64,000 nucleotides of DNA. Source: Neptunomonas marina (GTDB lineage: Bacteria > Pseudomonadota > Gammaproteobacteria > Pseudomonadales > Balneatricaceae). The translations under genes and the position numbers were made by a program. The stretch is from NCBI RefSeq assembly GCF_004005935.1, contig NZ_SACQ01000006.1:62001-126000 (forward strand). The letters are read 5' to 3'. Positions 26,300 to 34,801 of this stretch are shown here, piece after piece (position 1 is the stretch's first letter; every line of letters starts with the position of its first letter). Under the pieces are notes generated by a model, which was given only the letters and a program-made list of their open reading frames with translations, was not told where the DNA came from and did not search any database.

Positions 26300-26967
26300 G
26301 ACACGTTTCCTTGTAGGGAGGTGCGAGCTTTACGCAGAAACTGGCTCTGCTGCTCGTCGGTATCTAGGTATTTAGCGAGTTGTTGGCAAAAAGCGGGGAG
26401 GTCTCGCACACTGAGATTGCTCTCTCCCTCCGGCCAGCTGCTGCGTACGCGTTGCAACAACACTTTGGCTGCTGGGCCCACAAACTCGGCAAGCAGAGGC
26501 TCAAGGGCGCTGATATGCTGGTTGAAGCGTTGTTGTGGTTCTGCATGAGCTGCGCTAGGTTGTGCGATCTCGGTGAGCTTTGGTGGCTCTTTTGGCGCAT
26601 CTACTAAGGCTGCTTGCGGTTGGTCTGTGGTGGCGGTTTGCGCCAGTTGCCGTAAACGCGGTTTGGCGGCACGTACTGCCGTGCCAACAAGGGCGTAGTT
26701 GATCTCACGATCTGTCATCAGTATCAGTTGGTGTGTGTCATCTAGGGTGATAGCCATCAGTTGGGAGTCATCCATCTCGATATGCACCTCTGAGAAACCG
26801 CTGTGCTCATCGGGTGTGCTGGATAGCATCATGTTCATCACGCGGGCCGCTCCCGCTAAACTCTCGTTGAGTAGGCTTGGAAAGGTCGAGAGTGCGACTT
26901 CCCCTTGCTCAGCAAGACAAACGTGGCGTACGCCGCCTAGTAACTGGAACTCTTCTAGTAGTTTCAT
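26296..26967 (-). CDS. Roadblock/LC7-like protein with C-terminal helical domain
   Basis: A 223-residue soluble protein. The start at 26967 (M-K-L-L-E-E-F-Q-L-L-G-G-V) is preferred; a longer reading runs into the upstream gene. Residues 1-100 have the roadblock pattern: G-V-R-H-V-C-L-A-E-Q-G-E-V, a helix with A-G-A-A-R-V-M-N-M-M-L, then S-E-V-H-I-E-M-D-D-S-Q-L-M-A-I and Q-L-I-L-M-T-D. An A/P/Q-rich linker (about 118-150) follows. The last 65 residues contain A-L-E-P-L-L-A-E-F-V-G-P-A-A-K-V-L-L, a helical module seen at the end of several bacterial signalling proteins (DUF8082-like, from memory). Roadblock proteins act as GTPase partners; the gene lies 4 bases after a GTPase gene and overlaps the sensor gene. 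Confidence 0.75.
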   Translation of the reverse strand: MKLLEEFQLLGGVRHVCLAEQGEVALSTFPSLLNESLAGAARVMNMMLSSTPDEHSGFSEVHIEMDDSQLMAITLDDTHQLILMTDREINYALVGTAVRAAKPRLRQLAQTATTDQPQAALVDAPKEPPKLTEIAQPSAAHAEPQQRFNQHISALEPLLAEFVGPAAKVLLQRVRSSWPEGESNLSVRDLPAFCQQLAKYLDTDEQQSQFLRKARTSLQGNVS

Positions 26968-26971
26968 CGTA

Positions 26972-27904
26972 TCAACTCCACTGTAATAGGTCTTCGACCT
27001 GCTGTTTGACAGAGCGCAGTGAGGCACGCTGTGCCGATAGCACGCCAAGGATCTGCTCTTGTTCGATGAACACTGTTAGGTTTTCGCCTTGCTGACTCTT
27101 GAGGTGGATACTGCGCGCGGTATCGAAGGATGAGGCACTTTGAAACGCGGGGATCATGCCCGCGATATAGCCCAGATACTCCTCAAGGGCTGGGTCCTCG
27201 TTGCTGCTATTGAGAATATCACCCATTGGGTTTGCCAAGATGGCGCCCGTCACGCCACGTATTTTCATCACGTCGTTGAGAATAGTGTCTTTCATTTTAA
27301 TACTCTCTTGATAAGGCGCTGGCGCTGACTGCGGTGCATCATGACTCGTGGGAGTCACTGGCACATTTGGAGCGGCTACGACTTCGGGTAGTGCTTTGTG
27401 TAATAGCTGCAGTAGCTGCTCGTGATCGCGGGCATCGGCAAAGAGCACCGATGCGCTAACGCCCAGTTGTTCAAGCCAAGTGTGGTAGTGGGCTAGGGTG
27501 GGTGTTGGCTTTTCGTCTGTGTGGGTAATCGCAACGATCAGCTGCGAGTCCTCGATAAGTGTTTTAAACTCCTTAACATAGAAAGCGAGATCCCGCTGTG
27601 GCGCGTTGCGGGTGTTATCCAGCATCAATATCACCGCAGCCGTATCGGCAGCTAACTCGTTGGCGAGCACGTCCCACATGAAGCTGAAACGGATCTGCCC
27701 GGGTGCGCCGTAGAGTTTGATCTTTTGGGAACCTGTTTTCAGGCTACCGTAGTCCAGCGCCACGGTAGTGGTCGCTTTTCGCTGGCCTGTGATGTCAGTC
27801 GCTTTTGCGTCGGTAGAGATGATGTCGTGATCGCTTAATGTTGCGATCGCCGTGGTTTTCCCTGCGCCCACTGGACCGACAAAAATCAGTTTATGGTCGC
27901 CCAT
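26972..27904 (-). CDS. Small GTPase fused to a roadblock/LC7 domain
   Basis: A 310-residue cytoplasmic protein. The start is placed at 27904 because the GTPase fold begins directly (M-G-D-H-K-L-I-F-V-G-P) with the P-loop G-x-x-G-A-G-K-T-T at residues 10-18. A G3-like segment Y-G-A-P-G-Q-I-R-F and a G4-like T-H-T-D replace the classical DxxG and NKxD, as in the ATP_bind_1/MglA-CvnD-type group. An Ala/Pro-rich linker (about 195-215) connects to a C-terminal roadblock domain (I-L-N-D-V-M-K-I-R-G-V-T-G-A-I-L-A-N...). Roadblock proteins such as MglB and CvnB normally act on their GTPase in trans; here one copy is fused. It heads a three-gene operon with a second roadblock protein and a Cache-HAMP sensor. 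Confidence 0.85.
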   Translation of the reverse strand: MGDHKLIFVGPVGAGKTTAIATLSDHDIISTDAKATDITGQRKATTTVALDYGSLKTGSQKIKLYGAPGQIRFSFMWDVLANELAADTAAVILMLDNTRNAPQRDLAFYVKEFKTLIEDSQLIVAITHTDEKPTPTLAHYHTWLEQLGVSASVLFADARDHEQLLQLLHKALPEVVAAPNVPVTPTSHDAPQSAPAPYQESIKMKDTILNDVMKIRGVTGAILANPMGDILNSSNEDPALEEYLGYIAGMIPAFQSASSFDTARSIHLKSQQGENLTVFIEQEQILGVLSAQRASLRSVKQQVEDLLQWS

Positions 27905-28042
27905 AGAGTCCAATCCGTCGCAAACTAAGGTAAGGTGATTGTTTTCAGAGGAGGCGCATTGCAGCATATTAATGTGACGGATATATGACACATTCGTCCG
28001 CTGCACTGTGCTCCGATTGTTATGTATCAGGAGAAGGTTCCA

Positions 28043-28618
28043 ATGCAGTTAGTAGGTTCTATCCCATCACCTTATGTTCGCCGTACCCGTATGTTGTTGG
28101 AGGGGCGCGACTATACGTTTACCGCGTTAGATATCTACTCTCCAGAGGGGCGCGTCGCGCTGGAGAAATTCACCCCTGCCATGAAGATCCCTGTGCTGGT
28201 GGATGGTGAGCAGACGCTGTTTGATTCTCGTGTGATCTATCGTTATCTGACCGACAAGTTGGCACTACCGGCTTTGAGTTGGGAGCAAGAAAACACCATG
28301 ACGCTGATTGATGCAGCCAACGATGCGTTTGTCATCAAAATGATGGTGATGCGTTCAGGGATCGAGACAACCGATGAAACGCTGGTGACGCGCTTGCAGG
28401 ATGAGCGCCTACAGCAGGTGTTGCCGCTATTAGAAACCGCGGTGCAAGAAGGGCAATTTGCCCAGTGGGATTATCTGGCTATCTGCCTCTACTGCTTATT
28501 GGATTGGTGTGATTTTCGTAATCTGTTTGTGTTGGCAGATTACCCGGCGCTGCAGGCGTTTCGTGATCAGCATCAGTCACGCGAGATCGCAGTGGCGACA
28601 GATCCTCGGCAGGCGTAG
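28043..28618 (+). CDS. Glutathione S-transferase family protein
   Basis: A 191-residue protein starting with the thioredoxin-fold GST domain (L-V-G-S-I-P-S-P-Y-V-R-R-T-R, then M-K-I-P-V-L-V-D-G and F-D-S-R-V-I-Y-R-Y-L). The Ser of S-P-Y is in the place of the catalytic Ser or Cys of bacterial beta/theta-type GSTs. The C-terminal helical domain is somewhat short. The start at 28043 follows an AGGAG six bases upstream; a longer in-frame start is less convincing. It is divergent from the GTPase operon (138-base gap) and convergent with the glycosyltransferase gene, with the two ends directly adjacent. Confidence 0.85.
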   Translation: MQLVGSIPSPYVRRTRMLLEGRDYTFTALDIYSPEGRVALEKFTPAMKIPVLVDGEQTLFDSRVIYRYLTDKLALPALSWEQENTMTLIDAANDAFVIKMMVMRSGIETTDETLVTRLQDERLQQVLPLLETAVQEGQFAQWDYLAICLYCLLDWCDFRNLFVLADYPALQAFRDQHQSREIAVATDPRQA

Positions 28619-29917
28619 TTAATCCGTTTGAGTGCCTGATTTTAGATCGCTCAGTTGCTGCTTCACCTCAATCCATTGCGACATAAATTGGGTACTGCGG
28701 TGTTGATGGTGTTGCAGCATCTGGCCGGTAAAATTTTGGGCGCGGTGTTGCGCAAGCTGATCAGGCTGGATTAGCGCTACAATACGCGCGTACAGCTGTG
28801 AGCGGATGAGTGCAGCATCAAAGTGTTTTTCTAGTGCACACCATCCTGTTTGCTGGGCTTGCTGCCAGCGGTCTGCATCCTTGTACAGCGTAACCGCTGC
28901 ATCCGCAAAATGGCTGGCGGTATCGCACACCTCGCCGGGCCAGTCGGCGCTTGTTAGCATCCCTTCGGCACCTATCGGGGTCGTTACTGAGGGGGTTCCG
29001 GTGCGCATCGCATCAAGCAGTTTGCCTTTTATGCCTGCTCCAAAGCGCAATGGCGCCAGCAACACACGGCTTGCGGCAATCGCTTGGTGGGCATCTTCTA
29101 CCCAGCCTTTCACCAAGAAGCCGTCACGTTCGTTATGAAGCTGCGTGGCTTTTTTGGGTGGATACGCACCATAAACATGCAGCTGTGCTTGCGGCAGTTG
29201 CTGCCGTATCTGTGGCCAAATCGACTCTTTTAGCCAGCGTACTGCGTCCCAGTTGGGTGCATGGCGAAAGTTACCAATAGAAACGAAGTGCTGGCGGTTT
29301 GCAAAGCTGGGTGTGTCAGTCAGCGCTGGCGGCTGAATAAAAGGGCAGTGCAGCAGTTCCTGCGGTGGAACATGAAACTCACGGGTGAGCAACTGCAGCT
29401 CTGCGTGTGAAATCACGAGGCTTAGGTCAGCGCGGTGGATGGCGGCAATCTCCCGCTTTGCCATATCGCTGCTGGCCATCTGTGGATAAAGCTGAGCGTG
29501 ATCCATCAGCATGGGAAACGCAACCGGCCCGTCACGCAGCTGCTGCTTGAGTATTTGCTGACGCGCGTCACGCAAGCTGTGGAGGTCTTCTAGATCGAGG
29601 ATCTGTAGCGCCTGCGGGCAGTTTTTCGCAACACGCCAGCCAAATTGCTCCTCCATCATAAAGCGATCAAAGAGCACGGCATCAGGCGCCTGTTCTTTGA
29701 TCCAGCTATCGAAGCTGCTGCAGTTTAACGCGATACTCACTTCAGCAACGCCAATCTCTGTCAGTGCGAAACGGTGCTCGCCCGCCGCCGCAGGGCTTGC
29801 GAAGGTGACCTGCCAGCCCCAGTCTTGAAACGCCCGAATAAGAGATAGCATATGGTACCCAGCTGCTGAGGAGTTGGGTTCAGGCCAAACATAGCCAATA
29901 ACAACAAGATGGTGCAT
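28619..29917 (-). CDS. Glycosyltransferase, GT4-like (GT-B fold)
   Basis: A 432-residue protein starting M-H-H-L-V-V-I-G-Y-V-W-P-E-P with GGAG upstream of ATG 29917. The N-terminal acceptor half has S-A-A-G-Y-H-M-L-S-L-I-R-A-F. The C-terminal nucleotide-sugar half shows I-G-N-F-R-H-A-P-N-W-D-A-V, V-K-G-W-V-E-D-A near residue 270, then L-L-A-P-L-R-F-G-A-G-I-K-G-K-L-L-D-A-M and T-T-P-I-G-A-E-G-M, the usual GT4 donor-binding region. No signal or membrane segment is seen. Donor and acceptor are unknown, and there are no other polysaccharide genes nearby. Confidence 0.85.
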   Translation of the reverse strand: MHHLVVIGYVWPEPNSSAAGYHMLSLIRAFQDWGWQVTFASPAAAGEHRFALTEIGVAEVSIALNCSSFDSWIKEQAPDAVLFDRFMMEEQFGWRVAKNCPQALQILDLEDLHSLRDARQQILKQQLRDGPVAFPMLMDHAQLYPQMASSDMAKREIAAIHRADLSLVISHAELQLLTREFHVPPQELLHCPFIQPPALTDTPSFANRQHFVSIGNFRHAPNWDAVRWLKESIWPQIRQQLPQAQLHVYGAYPPKKATQLHNERDGFLVKGWVEDAHQAIAASRVLLAPLRFGAGIKGKLLDAMRTGTPSVTTPIGAEGMLTSADWPGEVCDTASHFADAAVTLYKDADRWQQAQQTGWCALEKHFDAALIRSQLYARIVALIQPDQLAQHRAQNFTGQMLQHHQHRSTQFMSQWIEVKQQLSDLKSGTQTD

Positions 29918-30182
29918 AACGTCTCCGTATTGAGTGGCTATTTTAGCGTGATTCATAGCGTGGCGCATGGGCGGTGATGAACAGTTTTGAAAATGGTTAT
30001 GAAGTAAATTGTTATTGAACGAAATTGGTTAATTGTTGTTATTGCGCCTATTTTTGGCAGTTTGACAGATAATGCTAGTGATATTGGCATCTTTTGTTAT
30101 TGGTCAGCAGGAACAGTTCGGCGATGCTTATGTCCATCAACTTAATGGACCCAACGTAGATAATAACAAGCGGAGAAGCGCC

Positions 30183-31967
30183 ATGCCTGAGTATAAAGCC
30201 CCCTTGCGTGATATGCAGTTCGTGCTCAACGAAGTGCTAGCGGCTGAGGAACACTATGCCTCGCTCCCTGGCTGTGAAGAGGCGACCCCCGATATGGTGA
30301 ATGCCATTCTTGAAGAGGGTGCCAAGTTTTCTGAGCGCGTATTAGCCCCTCTAAACCAGATCGGCGACCAACAAGGTTGCCAGTTTAATGAGGGTGAAGT
30401 AACCACCCCTGAAGGCTTCAAAGAAGCGTACCAACAATATGTGGAGGGCGGCTGGCCGTCGTTGGCGCACGACCCTGAGCATGGTGGCCAAGGCTTGCCT
30501 GAGTCGATTGGGACGATTCTCAATGAGATGGTGGGTACCGCCAACTGGTCTTGGAGTATGTACCCTGGTTTGAGTCATGGTGCGATGAACACCTTAACTG
30601 AGCATGGTAGCCCGGAGCAGAAAGAGACTTACCTGACGAAATTGGTGAGTGGCGAGTGGACCGGCACGATGTGCTTAACAGAACCACACTGCGGCACTGA
30701 CCTTGGGATGTTGCGCACGAAAGCTGAGCCCAATGCTGATGGCAGCTACAGCTTATCGGGCACGAAGATTTTTATCTCGGCAGGTGAGCATGATATGGCT
30801 GAGAACATTGTCCATATTGTGCTAGCCCGTCTTCCTGATGCACCAGAAGGTACGAAAGGTATTTCGCTATTTATCGTACCGAAGTTTATGCCAGAAAGCG
30901 GTGAGCGTAACGGCGTTACCTGTGGCTCGATCGAGCATAAGATGGGCATACACGGTAATGCGACCTGCGTTATGAACTTTGATAACGCGACGGGCTTTTT
31001 GATCGGGCCGCCGAACAAAGGGTTGAACTGCATGTTCACCTTTATGAACACCGCACGTTTAGGTACTGCGATTCAGGGACTTGCACACACTGAGTGGGGT
31101 TTCCAGAACTCGTTGGTCTACGCGAAAGATCGCTTACAGATGCGCTCGTTGAGTGGCGCGAAAAACACCGATGGCCCCGCTGATCCAATTATTGTTCATC
31201 CTGCTGTGCGCAATATGCTGATGACGCAAAAAGCGTTTGCTGAGGGTGGCCGCGCGATGATCTATTACTCGGCGCTGTTGGTGGATAAAACCAAGCAAGC
31301 CGAAGCCCAAGAGAAAGCTGATGCAGATGCGCTATTGGCGTTCTTAACGCCGATTGCGAAAGCGTTTCTCACTGAGGTGGGTTTTGAGTCCGCGAACCAT
31401 GCATTGCAGGTTTACGGTGGCCACGGCTTTATTAGCGAGTGGGGCATGGAGCAAAACGTACGTGATGCACGAATCGCGATGCTTTATGAGGGCACGACAC
31501 AGATCCAAGCACTGGATCTCTTGGGGCGTAAAGTTCTGATGACGCAGGGCGAGTCGTTGAAAAACTTCACGAAAATCGTGCATAAGTTCTGCCAAGCCCA
31601 TGCGGATGACGAGCATATTGGCCATCTTGTGAAAGAGCTTGCGGCACTCAATAAAGAGTGGGGCGAGTTAACTATGCAGGTTGGCATGAAAGCGATGAAA
31701 GATCGCGAAGAGGTCGGGGCAGCAGCTGTCGATTATCTGATGTACTCGGGCTATGTGGTGTTGGCGTACTTCTGGGCGCAGATGGCGCTGGTGGCACACC
31801 AAGCGCTTGCCGATGGCAGCTCTGAGGCGGGCTTCTACAACGCCAAAATCACAACCGCTGACTTCTATTACAAGCGGATACTGCCACGTACGCGCAGCCA
31901 CGCCGAAATTGTCAAAGCTGATATTGATCCGTTGATGGCGTTAGCGCCAGATGACTTTGCCTTTTAA
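30183..31967 (+). CDS. Acyl-CoA dehydrogenase, large C-terminal-domain type
   Basis: A 594-residue FAD enzyme that introduces the alpha-beta double bond into acyl-CoA. The start is at 30183 (M-P-E-Y-K-A-P-L-R-D) behind CGGAGAAG. The N-terminal, middle and C-terminal acyl-CoA dehydrogenase domains are all present, plus the extra C-terminal domain of this roughly 600-residue subgroup. Visible motifs are C-L-T-E-P-H-C-G-T-D near residue 160, the Q-V-Y-G-G-H-G-F segment, and the catalytic-region Y-E-G-T-T-Q-I-Q-A-L-D-L near residue 450. It opens the fatty-acid cluster that continues with the SCP2 protein and FadD. Confidence 0.94.
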   Translation: MPEYKAPLRDMQFVLNEVLAAEEHYASLPGCEEATPDMVNAILEEGAKFSERVLAPLNQIGDQQGCQFNEGEVTTPEGFKEAYQQYVEGGWPSLAHDPEHGGQGLPESIGTILNEMVGTANWSWSMYPGLSHGAMNTLTEHGSPEQKETYLTKLVSGEWTGTMCLTEPHCGTDLGMLRTKAEPNADGSYSLSGTKIFISAGEHDMAENIVHIVLARLPDAPEGTKGISLFIVPKFMPESGERNGVTCGSIEHKMGIHGNATCVMNFDNATGFLIGPPNKGLNCMFTFMNTARLGTAIQGLAHTEWGFQNSLVYAKDRLQMRSLSGAKNTDGPADPIIVHPAVRNMLMTQKAFAEGGRAMIYYSALLVDKTKQAEAQEKADADALLAFLTPIAKAFLTEVGFESANHALQVYGGHGFISEWGMEQNVRDARIAMLYEGTTQIQALDLLGRKVLMTQGESLKNFTKIVHKFCQAHADDEHIGHLVKELAALNKEWGELTMQVGMKAMKDREEVGAAAVDYLMYSGYVVLAYFWAQMALVAHQALADGSSEAGFYNAKITTADFYYKRILPRTRSHAEIVKADIDPLMALAPDDFAF

Positions 31968-31983
31968 TTAAAACGTAGTGTCT

Positions 31984-32007
31984 GGGTACTCCAATAGCGG
32001 AGTACCC
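31984..32007 (+). other. Perfect intergenic hairpin
   Basis: G-G-G-T-A-C-T-C-C (31984-31992) pairs exactly with G-G-A-G-T-A-C-C-C (31999-32007) around a 6-base loop. It lies 17 bases after the acyl-CoA dehydrogenase stop and 30 bases before the SCP2 gene. A T-run is lacking, so it may protect or process the mRNA rather than terminate it. Confidence 0.55.
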
Positions 32008-32036
32008 GCGTTTAACGATATTGATGGAGATATAAC

Positions 32037-32354
32037 ATGTCTGACCTAAATGCTCTTTTCACACAGATGCAAAACAACTTTGATAGCGGCGCCGCGGCAG
32101 GTTTGGATGCGGTTTTTCAGTATCAGATCACTGATGGCGAGCCCTACTATGTGGCAGTGGCTGATGGTGAGTGTAATGTTGCGCAGGGTGAGCATGACGA
32201 CCCAAGCGTCACACTACACATGGATGCTGACACGCTCGCTGAAGTGATGTCTGGTGAAACTGATGGTATGCAGGCCTTTATGATGGGACGTATCAAAGCG
32301 GATGGCGATATTATGTTGGCGACTCGCTTAGCATCGGTTTTCCCGGTGGCTTAA
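32037..32354 (+). CDS. SCP2 sterol/lipid-binding domain protein
   Basis: A 105-residue stand-alone SCP2 protein, the size of the domain itself. Features are the early F-D-S-G-A-A-A-G-L-D-A-V-F-Q-Y, the central G-E-C-N-V-A-Q-G-E-H-D-D-P-S-V-T-L-H-M and the late L-A-E-V-M-S-G-E...A-F-M-M-G-R-I-K-A-D-G-D. SCP2 domains hold acyl chains or acyl-CoA in a hydrophobic tunnel, and in bacteria they are often encoded with acyl-CoA enzymes. It lies between acyl-CoA dehydrogenase and FadD, where a lipid- or acyl-CoA-carrier role is a reasonable inference. Confidence 0.9.
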   Translation: MSDLNALFTQMQNNFDSGAAAGLDAVFQYQITDGEPYYVAVADGECNVAQGEHDDPSVTLHMDADTLAEVMSGETDGMQAFMMGRIKADGDIMLATRLASVFPVA

Positions 32355-32511
32355 GTTAAAGGTCGCATACGCTAATACCGAGCGTAGTACAGGACTTAGC
32401 TGCTTCTTTTTATTCCGTTCTAATATAGTAGATACTGTAACTTAGTACGGGATGAGTGAAGCAGAGCCAGTCTCTGCCCACATATAAGAATAATCAAAAG
32501 GGGGCTTACCT

Positions 32512-34164
32512 ATGGATCACACTCGTGGGAGTTGGATTCCGGAATCGCTGAACCCCAGCGGCTATCAAACGTTACTGGATGTTATCAGCAGCCATTGTCA
32601 ACGTTATGCAGATAAACCAGCGTTTACCAGCTTTGGTCGAACGCTGAGCTATGGCGAGCTAGATCGCTTAGCCAACTCTTTTGCTGTTTACTTGCAAAAA
32701 GAGACCAATTTACAGCCGGGTGATCGCATCGCGATACAGCTGCCAAACCTCATTCAGTACCCCATCGCTTTGTTCGGTGCGATGCGGGCGGGTTTAGTGA
32801 TCGTGAATACCAACCCGCTCTACACACCAAGAGAGTTGGAGCATCAGTTTGTTGATTCTGGTGCCAAGGCGTTGATTATCCATGCCAGCATGGCGCATAA
32901 CGCTGAGAAGATTATCGATAAAACCAGTATCGAGCATATCTTCGTCACCCAAGTGGGTGATCTGCATGGCTTCCTTAAGCGCACGCTGATTAATGCTGCA
33001 ATTAAATACGTAAAGAAAATGGAGCCTGCATACGACTTGCCTTTGGAGCAGCCGTTGCGCGAAGCGCTGCTGAAGTATGAAGGTGAAATGCCAACTCCGG
33101 TGACCGTTAACACCAGCGATACCGCTGTTTTGCAATACACGGGCGGTACCACGGGCGTATCGAAAGGGGCGGTGCTGACCCATGGCAACCTAATCTCCAA
33201 TATGTTGCAAGGACGCGAGTTGATCAGCCGAGCAAAAGAGGGTTGGTCGGAGACGGCGATATCTCCCTTACCTCTTTATCACATCTACGCGTTCACGCTA
33301 TCCCTCGTGATAATGGAGGATGGTGGCCATAGCGTATTGATTGCCAACCCGCGCGATATTCCAGGGTTTGTTAAAGAGCTAAACAGCTGGCAACCCACCA
33401 CATTTATTGGCCTTAATACGTTATTCGTTGCGCTATGTAATAACGAAGGTTTTGCGGGAGTCGATTTCTCTAAACTGATTATCACCATCTCTGGCGGTAT
33501 GGCCCTCACTCATGCCGCGGCAGATACGTGGCGTAAGTCGACAGGCTGCGAAATTATGGAGGGGTACGGCCTTACCGAAACCTCCCCAGCGGTAGCCATT
33601 AATCCGCCGGATGCGATTGCAGTAGGCACTATCGGTTGGCCGTTGGCTGAAACCGACGTGGCCATCATTGGAACGGATGGTAAGCCGGTGGAGGCGGGTA
33701 CGCCGGGGGATCTATGTGTGAAAGGTCCGCAAGTGATGCAGGGCTACTGGCAGCGTGATGATGCAACGGCCGCATCTTTTACCGATGATGGCTACCTGAT
33801 CACTGGGGACGTTGCGGTACAGGATGACGATGGCCGTTTGCGTATCGTTGACCGCGCCAAAGACCTGATCATCGTTTCTGGCTTCAATGTTTATCCAAAT
33901 GAGATTGAAGATGTTGTGACCTCCCACGAAGGTGTCGTGGAGTGCGCAGCGATTGGCGTAAAGGATGAGCGTTGTGGTGAGGTACCAAAGCTTTATGTGG
34001 TGCGCAAAGATACCAATTTGGATGAGAAAACGATCATTCGGTGGTGCAAAGAGCGCTTAACCAACTACAAGGTGCCGCGCCAAATCGAGTTTGTTGACGA
34101 TTTGCCTAAATCCAATGTGGGTAAGGTGTTACGTCGCATGTTGAAGGATACGCCGGCAAGCTAG
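32512..34164 (+). CDS. fadD: Long-chain-fatty-acid--CoA ligase
   Basis: Activates fatty acids with ATP and CoA. The 550-residue protein has the AMP-binding motif Y-T-G-G-T-T-G-V-S-K-G-A near residue 205, the G-Y-G-L-T-E-T-S-P segment near 347, the T-G-D-V-A motif, and the late D-R-A-K-D-L-I-I-V-S-G-F-N-V-Y-P-N-E hinge near 452. The C-terminal catalytic Lys lies in P-K-S-N-V-G-K-V-L-R-R. The ribosome site AAGGGGG precedes ATG by about 8 bases. The length and neighbours fit FadD. A gap of about 160 bases before it suggests its own promoter. Confidence 0.93.
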   Translation: MDHTRGSWIPESLNPSGYQTLLDVISSHCQRYADKPAFTSFGRTLSYGELDRLANSFAVYLQKETNLQPGDRIAIQLPNLIQYPIALFGAMRAGLVIVNTNPLYTPRELEHQFVDSGAKALIIHASMAHNAEKIIDKTSIEHIFVTQVGDLHGFLKRTLINAAIKYVKKMEPAYDLPLEQPLREALLKYEGEMPTPVTVNTSDTAVLQYTGGTTGVSKGAVLTHGNLISNMLQGRELISRAKEGWSETAISPLPLYHIYAFTLSLVIMEDGGHSVLIANPRDIPGFVKELNSWQPTTFIGLNTLFVALCNNEGFAGVDFSKLIITISGGMALTHAAADTWRKSTGCEIMEGYGLTETSPAVAINPPDAIAVGTIGWPLAETDVAIIGTDGKPVEAGTPGDLCVKGPQVMQGYWQRDDATAASFTDDGYLITGDVAVQDDDGRLRIVDRAKDLIIVSGFNVYPNEIEDVVTSHEGVVECAAIGVKDERCGEVPKLYVVRKDTNLDEKTIIRWCKERLTNYKVPRQIEFVDDLPKSNVGKVLRRMLKDTPAS

Positions 34165-34237
34165 CATGGCCGGCGCCTTGCGGCGTTTGTTTGGCAGTGT
34201 TGAGCGTTGCTTGCTGACTAGAACCGGAGGGACCTCA

Positions 34238-34801
34238 ATGCCGCTAGCAAAACCTATGAGGCGCCAATTAGCTCATCGGCGCCAGATCATTAGCGATGGG
34301 TACCAGCGTGAAGATGGCCTTTGGGATATAGAAGCCCGAATGACCGATGTTAAAACTGCGCCGGTTGATAACTTGGAGCGCGGCGGTTTTGTCTCGGCAG
34401 GTGAACCATTTCACGATATCTCCGCTCGCCTCACGATCGACGCAACCTTCACCATCGTCTCGGCAGATGCCGTTATCGATGCCTCCCCCTTTAAAAACTG
34501 CCCTGCGGCTGCGAAAGCGTTTGGGGGCTTAGTGGGCACACAAATTGGTCCCGGCTGGCACAAAGAAGCCCAAGACCGAGTCGCGGGTGTTGCAGGTTGT
34601 ACCCATATCACCGAACTGTTACCTGTGCTGGCGACAACCGCCATTCAAAGCCTGTGGCCAACGCTGGGTGATGATGTGCTGCGCGTTGGCTCACGTTTTC
34701 TGCTCAATAGCTGTCGCAGTTGGGCGCAAGATGGTGAGGTGGTTAAACGTCACCTGCCTGAACTATATCAATCCTCAAAACCTCTGGAGTCAATTGAATG
34801 A
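34238..34801 (+). CDS. DUF2889 domain protein
   Basis: A 187-residue protein starting at 34238, with GGAGG about 8 bases before the ATG; a longer in-frame start at 34166 is less likely. It follows the DUF2889 pattern: an N-terminal R-R-Q-x-x-H-R-R-Q-I segment, Y-x-R-E-D-G-L-W-D-I-E-A-R-M-T-D, P-F-H-D-I-S-A-R-L-T-I-D, and the C-terminal G-C-T-H-I-T-E-L-L region. The function of the family is not established. It overlaps the downstream flavin-oxidoreductase gene by 4 bases (ATGA), so its product is probably needed with that enzyme. Confidence 0.85.
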   Translation: MPLAKPMRRQLAHRRQIISDGYQREDGLWDIEARMTDVKTAPVDNLERGGFVSAGEPFHDISARLTIDATFTIVSADAVIDASPFKNCPAAAKAFGGLVGTQIGPGWHKEAQDRVAGVAGCTHITELLPVLATTAIQSLWPTLGDDVLRVGSRFLLNSCRSWAQDGEVVKRHLPELYQSSKPLESIE

